A DNA stretch of 64,000 nt. It comes from Paragonimus skrjabini miyazakii. Lineage: Eukaryota > Platyhelminthes > Trematoda > Plagiorchiida > Troglotrematidae. The translations under genes and the position numbers were made by a program. Shown piece after piece: positions 58,715 through 64,000 of this stretch. The stretch is taken from assembly GCA_014338405.1 (NCBI GenBank), contig JTDE01000267.1, positions 66,928-130,927 of the forward strand, read 5' to 3'. The notes beneath the pieces are model-generated. The model did not search any database. It was given only the letters and a program-made list of their open reading frames with translations, and was not told where the DNA came from. Numbering within the stretch: position 1 is the stretch's first letter; every line of letters begins with the position of its first letter.

Positions 58715-59640
58715 TGAAACGAGAGGATGTTTCGGGTGCTGCTGTACAAAATCTACGTGGACGACATTCTCAAGTTTACTGACGAGTGTTATTTTGCTTC
58801 ACTTCATAACGATTCGAACTTTATCCGCCCAAACCTCATTGTAATTAACGAGAGGAAGTTTAACAATTGTTTGCCATTCTTGAACAGTTATCACTAAGTG
58901 TCAGTGTGAAACGTTGCACCGATCACTTTATCATAGTCTAACGTGCAACGGGTAGCACTATCAGTTCTGTTGCTTTGCGCTTTTGGCCTACATACGATGA
59001 TCAGTGAAAACATTATTTCAGAGATCCAAAGTGATGTGCACCGCAGATTGACTGGAGGAAGAAGAAGTGTCTATTAGAAAAACGTTCGTGGATAATAGTT
59101 ATCCAGAAAAGTTCGTGATCATCCACATTAAGAAGAATGAACCAAAAGTGTTGGGTTGCGCCGTGAAGAAAAAGAATACATTTCTGCAAATCCAGTTCAA
59201 GACTGACCATCTGACAGGAGTCACAGACTAGCATCTGTTGTTCAACTGCATTTTCTGTTAAACACTAGAGGGTTAGCTTTTCACAGTGGTGATACACACC
59301 CAATTGCTCCTTCCGTTTCTTACGTAAGATACTAGTTTAATTGCGGCGTCCATATTAGCAGAACAGATCGGTGTTTGCATCACCGTATGGTGGAGCACAT
59401 TCTTATGTGGTTATTAACTACAATGTCAGAAACCACCCGCTGGTCGTGACAACCTCAATAAACCTCGTTTCATCGATAATCAAACCAATTTCCGTAACCT
59501 GTCATATAGTTAACCCCGTCACATCGTTCTTACGTAATCTTAGCCCAAGACTGCTAGCGATTAGTGAAGAAATGCTAGTCAGACAAAGCCGTGTGCACAG
59601 AAGACGCTGACGCAACGCGTACAAATTCGAAACTACGTGG
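58715..59640 (+). pseudogene. Penelope-like element relic: RT motif C to C-terminus
   Basis: The plus strand reads LLYKIYVDDILKFTDE with an intact YVDD box (about 58740-58790), then NCLPFLNS (about 58870), a broken stretch, KTFVDNSYPEKFVIIHIKK (about 59085-59130), FLQIQFKTDHLTG (about 59180-59220), and in the last open frame CHIVNPVTSFLRNLSPRLLA (59500-59560), the C-terminal block. The GIY-YIG core between 59240 and 59480 is not legible. Several stops and frameshifts. It lies head to head with the relic at 57480-58230. Confidence 0.72.
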
Positions 59641-61725
59641 TTAGTTCGCCCATTTATGGCTGACGTGTAACGTTTGTGTAAAACTTGCTCATTTTACGTT
59701 GGTGAACAATGGGAGCAAATTGAAGTGTTAACATCTCGCTACATACATCTTCTTTTCCTTTAGCTTAAAGTGATAAAGGAACACAGTGTTTTGAACTAGT
59801 TCTAAGGTCAACTTGACGTTTGCCTTACAAACGTTATGTATCCACATTGCAGTAATCAGAAATTTCTACCTGCTGAATTTTGGTCAGTAGTTCTTGAGAT
59901 TTCCATACTAATACAAATATTGATAACGATGATATTAGCAAAACACAGCCTTAACATTGAATATGCAAATTGTTAAGCTCAAACCAGCCGTAAAATGTCA
60001 ACGATAACTTGAAATCGGTCTCTACGTTTGGAGATGCATTACCACATCATTGAGTCAAAGATGGCAGGTAATAAAAATAATTAGTTATGATGACTCGTAG
60101 TCCTTGATTTAAAATGCTTTTACAGACCACGACCATCATATATAAATACGATACATGTATGACTAAGCCTAGGTGTTTCGCACTGGTCAGCCTAATCTGC
60201 ACTGCCCCTAAGAGGCATGGGTCCACAGATCGTTACGTGAGTCAGGGTCTGTGATTATGAGTTGCTGTCTCTGTGTTGGTCGGAGAAAATGACGTTGGAT
60301 GGTTTATTTATGTCATGAAAAAGTGAATGGCAATAAGTAGAAGGAAACATCCATGAAACTGCAGGCTTGCAATGAATAACAATGAAAACTGAAAACCACA
60401 GGGAGAACGGTTCATCAGATGTGTGCATTTATTTATTAGACTGGGCAAAGATGGTGGCTGGGATACCTTTGGTGCAAGCTGTCTCCCATGTACATGCATA
60501 CCGAGTACAATTCTGTAGCTCTCGGCCGAAACAGATTTGACCACTAAGTTTGCCAGTGTGTTTTTGCATGAACAGACTCTAACTGTGAGGAATTTATTTC
60601 AACAACTTATTCCGCCCATTCCATAATCCCTTTCTGACGAATGACTTCTTGATCATCCACTTCCGCCTACTGGGGGGAAATGTACCAGCGGGTGACCCTG
60701 GGTACGGAGCAATTTTTAAGGAGTTAAGTCTCCTTTGGGGTATCTGCAAGTACTTCGGAATCGATCTACTTCTATTGATCTCTCCGAATAAAAATTATTC
60801 CTGAGGTTCAAAATTCTTGTTGTGGCCAGCATATGAACCTTATCAACAATTTTCAAATATTTTCACGACGAGGGTAACAGGCACGTATGCCCGTCTCCAG
60901 GTGTGGACGGATCGTGGGGTGAACAGAGTGAGGAAGATTTCTCAATGAAGTGTTCCTCAAATTATTCCAATGAAGTTCAGACAGATCTGCACATTTTAAG
61001 CTTTGATTGCCCAGTTCACCCGATTTTGGTCACTTAATGTACTAGGTCTTATTCGCATGCCAAAATGAGCCATTTTGCGTCACCAGCATAGCAACACAAT
61101 TTTGATGGTGAATATACGTGACTCTTCAGTTGATGACACTGAGCGGCAAGTTTTTTTTGTGTACCAGTAGTTCAGAGAGTTTATAGTGTGCAGCAAGGAT
61201 ACCATATCTTCTGAACATTACTAACCTCACTCACTGCTTATATGTGATTACACAAACGTTGGTACTGCGCACTAGATGGACAAGGTTTCACTGCTGAGTG
61301 CGCTTCATGGATCCATGGAGATAAACCGATTAATTAAAATCAGCAAGCCAACTTTGACGCCGGTAAATAAAACCGCCTAAGCATCAAAGTTTGAAAAGAA
61401 CAATAAACACAACCGGTTTATTATGACATTGAGTAGAATAAATATACGGGAGACATACGCAACAAGCCTCAGTTATGATTCCTCGTACAGACATTGAGTG
61501 GAGGGACGAGCGTGCAATATAATGCGTGACGTCGGATAGTCATTGAACACTGTAACCAAGGAGATGCAACTAGTCAAAATCGTGGTGAACTTCGAGTATA
61601 AAACAGAGTCTTGTATAGACAAACAGCCCACTCACGAAAATCGAGTCCTTAGTTTAATAAGTAACAATGAAAAAGTGAAACCCATGTAATATCAGTCAAG
61701 TAGACGAGTTAACGAAAGGAGTGTT
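59641..61725. other. Non-coding stretch, nothing recognised
   Basis: AT-rich sequence with a GC-richer patch at 60640-60760; longest frame 78 codons (minus, 60308-60544). No motif recognised. Confidence 0.5.
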
Positions 61726-62085
61726 TTGTCTAAGATCTTCGTTCAGTACGCCAGTAAGAAACAAAAGCTGACTTTAGAGGTTGGAAAGACTGTCAAGAAA
61801 CTGTCAAAAAAACAAAGTTTCAAACTAAAAATCATCCAAATCGAATGCAGCTTTCGATTTCAAGTAGAATTTTTAATCAATATATTTCAACAAAACAAAA
61901 ATATAGTCCCGTCCCATCTAATAGAAAAATGGTTGATAATTGGTAGGAGATCTTTGTTGAGAAAAATGGCGGTAGCTTCAGCATTCGCTAAGGCTCTTCA
62001 ATCAACATCTGATGCAATAAAAACGAGAATGTGCGGGAAGTGTGTACCTCCTACGGGGACCTTGAAAAGTGTTGCGAGGAAGTAA
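61726..62085 (+). CDS. Unidentified 119-codon open frame, Lys-rich
   Basis: The first codon is TTG; an internal ATG at 61966 would give a 39-residue product. The N-terminal half is very rich in lysine (an AT-rich, A-rich strand), which inflates open frames by chance. The C-terminal part (ASAFAKALQSTSDAIKTRM, then CGKCVPP) is more ordinary in composition. No domain or splice border recognised. It is probably not a gene. Confidence 0.12.
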   Translation: MSKIFVQYASKKQKLTLEVGKTVKKLSKKQSFKLKIIQIECSFRFQVEFLINIFQQNKNIVPSHLIEKWLIIGRRSLLRKMAVASAFAKALQSTSDAIKTRMCGKCVPPTGTLKSVARK

Positions 62086-64000
62086 CATAAACTAGACAGT
62101 ACGTAAATTGTTGGTCGTTAAATAAGCGATCATTCTAAACAAACATAAATCACTACTTGGACTTATTGAGCTGAAACATGTAACGTAAGAAACGTATGAC
62201 AGATGAAATTGTATAACGTGAAGGCGAACTTTAGTACTCAACAACATCTCAGCCTAAACAATTTTCAGTTTCATCAGGTAAACAATTTGTAGTCTAAACA
62301 ACCGCCAGATTTCGGTAAATCAACATCTTGATGACGCACTCAAAACTGTGTTAATATTGACAGCTAATGCAGCCGTCCCAGTCTAGAATGTTCTGGATAC
62401 TATCAATCGTTATATGTTGTTAGCTTGACCAGCGAAACTAGTCCAGAGTTGCTGCGAGTTGTTTTGAGTTGTCATGAAACAGTGTCCATCCCACGGTCTT
62501 CCTCTCAGTGTTTATTATCTGTAACCCGGTCTGTAATACAAACTACTTGTTGACAGCATTCTAAATTTAGAACCGAACGAGTTAATCCGGTGTACAGCGC
62601 ATAGATACCATTACAATAACGTGAACAACTAGAGGTTATTTACAAGATTCACTGCTATGCCACCTTTTTTCAGATGTTTCTGTGTTGCCCAATCAGAAGG
62701 CTCCACTATAATTGATCTTGTCCTGCAGACCCTGTTAGTAACAAATGTATGCACGTGAGTGAATTTAAACCTACTGGACAAAACGTCTGTTTATTGGTGT
62801 TCGTGATGGGGCAGTTATCTTTTCATTCATCTATCCACTTATTTAACAAACGCTTTCTTATTCTGCTGTGTGATAAATGGTCTTTTTCCGAATGCACGTC
62901 CATCTGACTTTTGCGTTAATTATCGAACACAGTATGTCAATTAGAAATTAACTTCGCTGCTACAGATAAATGCCACAACCGTCATAATGTTGGTCACAAT
63001 CAAAATATTTGTCTTATTTCTAGAGCTTGACAATTTGGGTCGATAAGTAAATTTAGCTGTTGTGCTGTTCACGCCACATTAATATGTGCTTTCCTAACCA
63101 ATAAGACCGCTAAATATTATAATCTTCACATTATGGAGGCATGTTGGCACAACATTTTTCAACAACTCTGCATTAGCAGAAAATAAAATAATTTAGGAAC
63201 AAGCTGCTCCGCAAGCCTTAAACAAACTTATATAACTAACTGCCAACATGAATCACGTGTAAAAAGATTATATTCCCATGCTCATGTTACATGGTCGGCA
63301 ACAGGTTAAAACATTTATTCGATGTTCCAACATAAGAATTGGTTCCTCATCAATGAGGCTAGTTCAATGACCATTTGTTTTAAAAGCACCCCAAACCTTT
63401 GTTTGTCACTGATTTTCCTGGGTAGCCCCACATCATTCATTTTGAAGGCTATAACAAGACCGCGTCCAATCATCAGGAAGGTTCAGATTAATCGGCCCTG
63501 GTTACGTAAAATAATGTTCCCACCGCGACAAATATCTAATACTTTAAAAGGCAATTGCGACCGTTGATGTTGCATCTCCTTATAATTTCGACAGGTTTAG
63601 GCACGTGATATCCACTTTAGGGATTTTTCGCAGTCTGGTGAATACGTTTGTGCGACTCCAACTAACTGTAACAGTCATTGCATTCATCACCAATGGTAAT
63701 ACTGTGCATCTGATTTATTTTGACCATTTTTATTCTATCGTTATTTACATGTGGAGATGGGGCTGCAACTGGATTTAGACAATAAGTTTTCGCATAATAT
63801 CTACCTAAATGTATATTATTTGGCTGAGCGTTCATATGTGATACTTTCATCCTGGTAACTGTGAGGTTACTATGCAGCGGTCTGCAGGATTGCCGTATAA
63901 AAATGTGGCTGGATATAAAAGTCCCGTAGTAGCCAGGATGTATATTGTTAATGAGTTTTAACGATAGCTACTTTTCGCAAGTGGCTGGCTGAAAGGTTCA
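62086..64000. other. Non-coding stretch to window end
   Basis: AT-rich sequence with an 81-codon plus frame (63322-63567) and a 62-codon minus frame (63662-63850), both unassigned. No repeat or RNA gene recognised. Confidence 0.5.

Noticed and set aside
61726..61850. Lysine-rich start of a 119-codon frame, like a basic nuclear protein
   Set aside because: The lysine runs come from an A-rich strand, where open frames arise easily; no domain or splice border supports it.
1..64000. CRISPR arrays, operons, rRNA or bacterial features
   Set aside because: No regularly spaced repeats, no compact gene arrangement and no rRNA-like sequence; the element mix is eukaryotic.

Overview
The window looks like nuclear DNA of a repeat-rich flatworm, most probably a digenean trematode of the fasciolid type. 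This is inferred from the element mix rather than from any host gene: many Penelope-like elements (PLEs) with a GIY-YIG endonuclease, an SR2/RTE-type LINE, a Ty3/gypsy element and tRNA-derived SINEs, all in AT-rich non-coding DNA. There are no operons, ribosome binding sites, rRNA genes or CRISPR arrays, and no host gene could be recognised. A few short open stretches could be exons, but none is firm.

Layout. 1-1730 (minus) is a dead Ty3/gypsy gag-pol running off the left edge; 1740-2350 holds its putative leader, with a 173-bp tandem duplication. 2370-2855 is a PLE reverse transcriptase (RT) fragment. 3185-about 5765 is an RTE/SR2 LINE with 5' UTR, endonuclease and the start of its RT, decayed; another LINE RT scrap lies at 7330-7597. 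From 8 to 24 kb the DNA is mostly unique-looking, with SINE copies and one interspersed repeat pair. 24.8-27.6 kb is a PLE cluster that includes a head-to-head PLE with 459-bp inverted arms. 35.0-36.25 kb is a decayed PLE on the minus strand with an inverted copy of its 3' end. 38.77-39.4 kb is a 3' PLE fragment of the same family. 42.2-45 kb holds a SINE-like repeat and two PLE relics. 47.3-47.5 kb is another PLE scrap. 50-51.3 kb has two possible exons on the minus strand. 53.0-54.8 kb is the youngest element: a 5'-truncated PLE with a 463-residue open frame, a perfect 229-bp inverted terminal repeat and an apparent 12-bp target-site duplication. 55.96-56.22 kb is the best SINE copy. 57.5-59.65 kb holds two more PLE relics, again head to head.

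The most interesting theme is PLE architecture. At least two elements of one family carry an inverted copy of their own 3' end in front of the coding region, with the inner breakpoint at nearly the same place, and three further sites show PLE parts in the same minus-then-plus arrangement. The proteins that moved these sequences are RT plus GIY-YIG endonuclease for PLEs, endonuclease plus RT for the LINE, and protease plus RT/integrase for gypsy. Every copy here is damaged in at least one of these activities.
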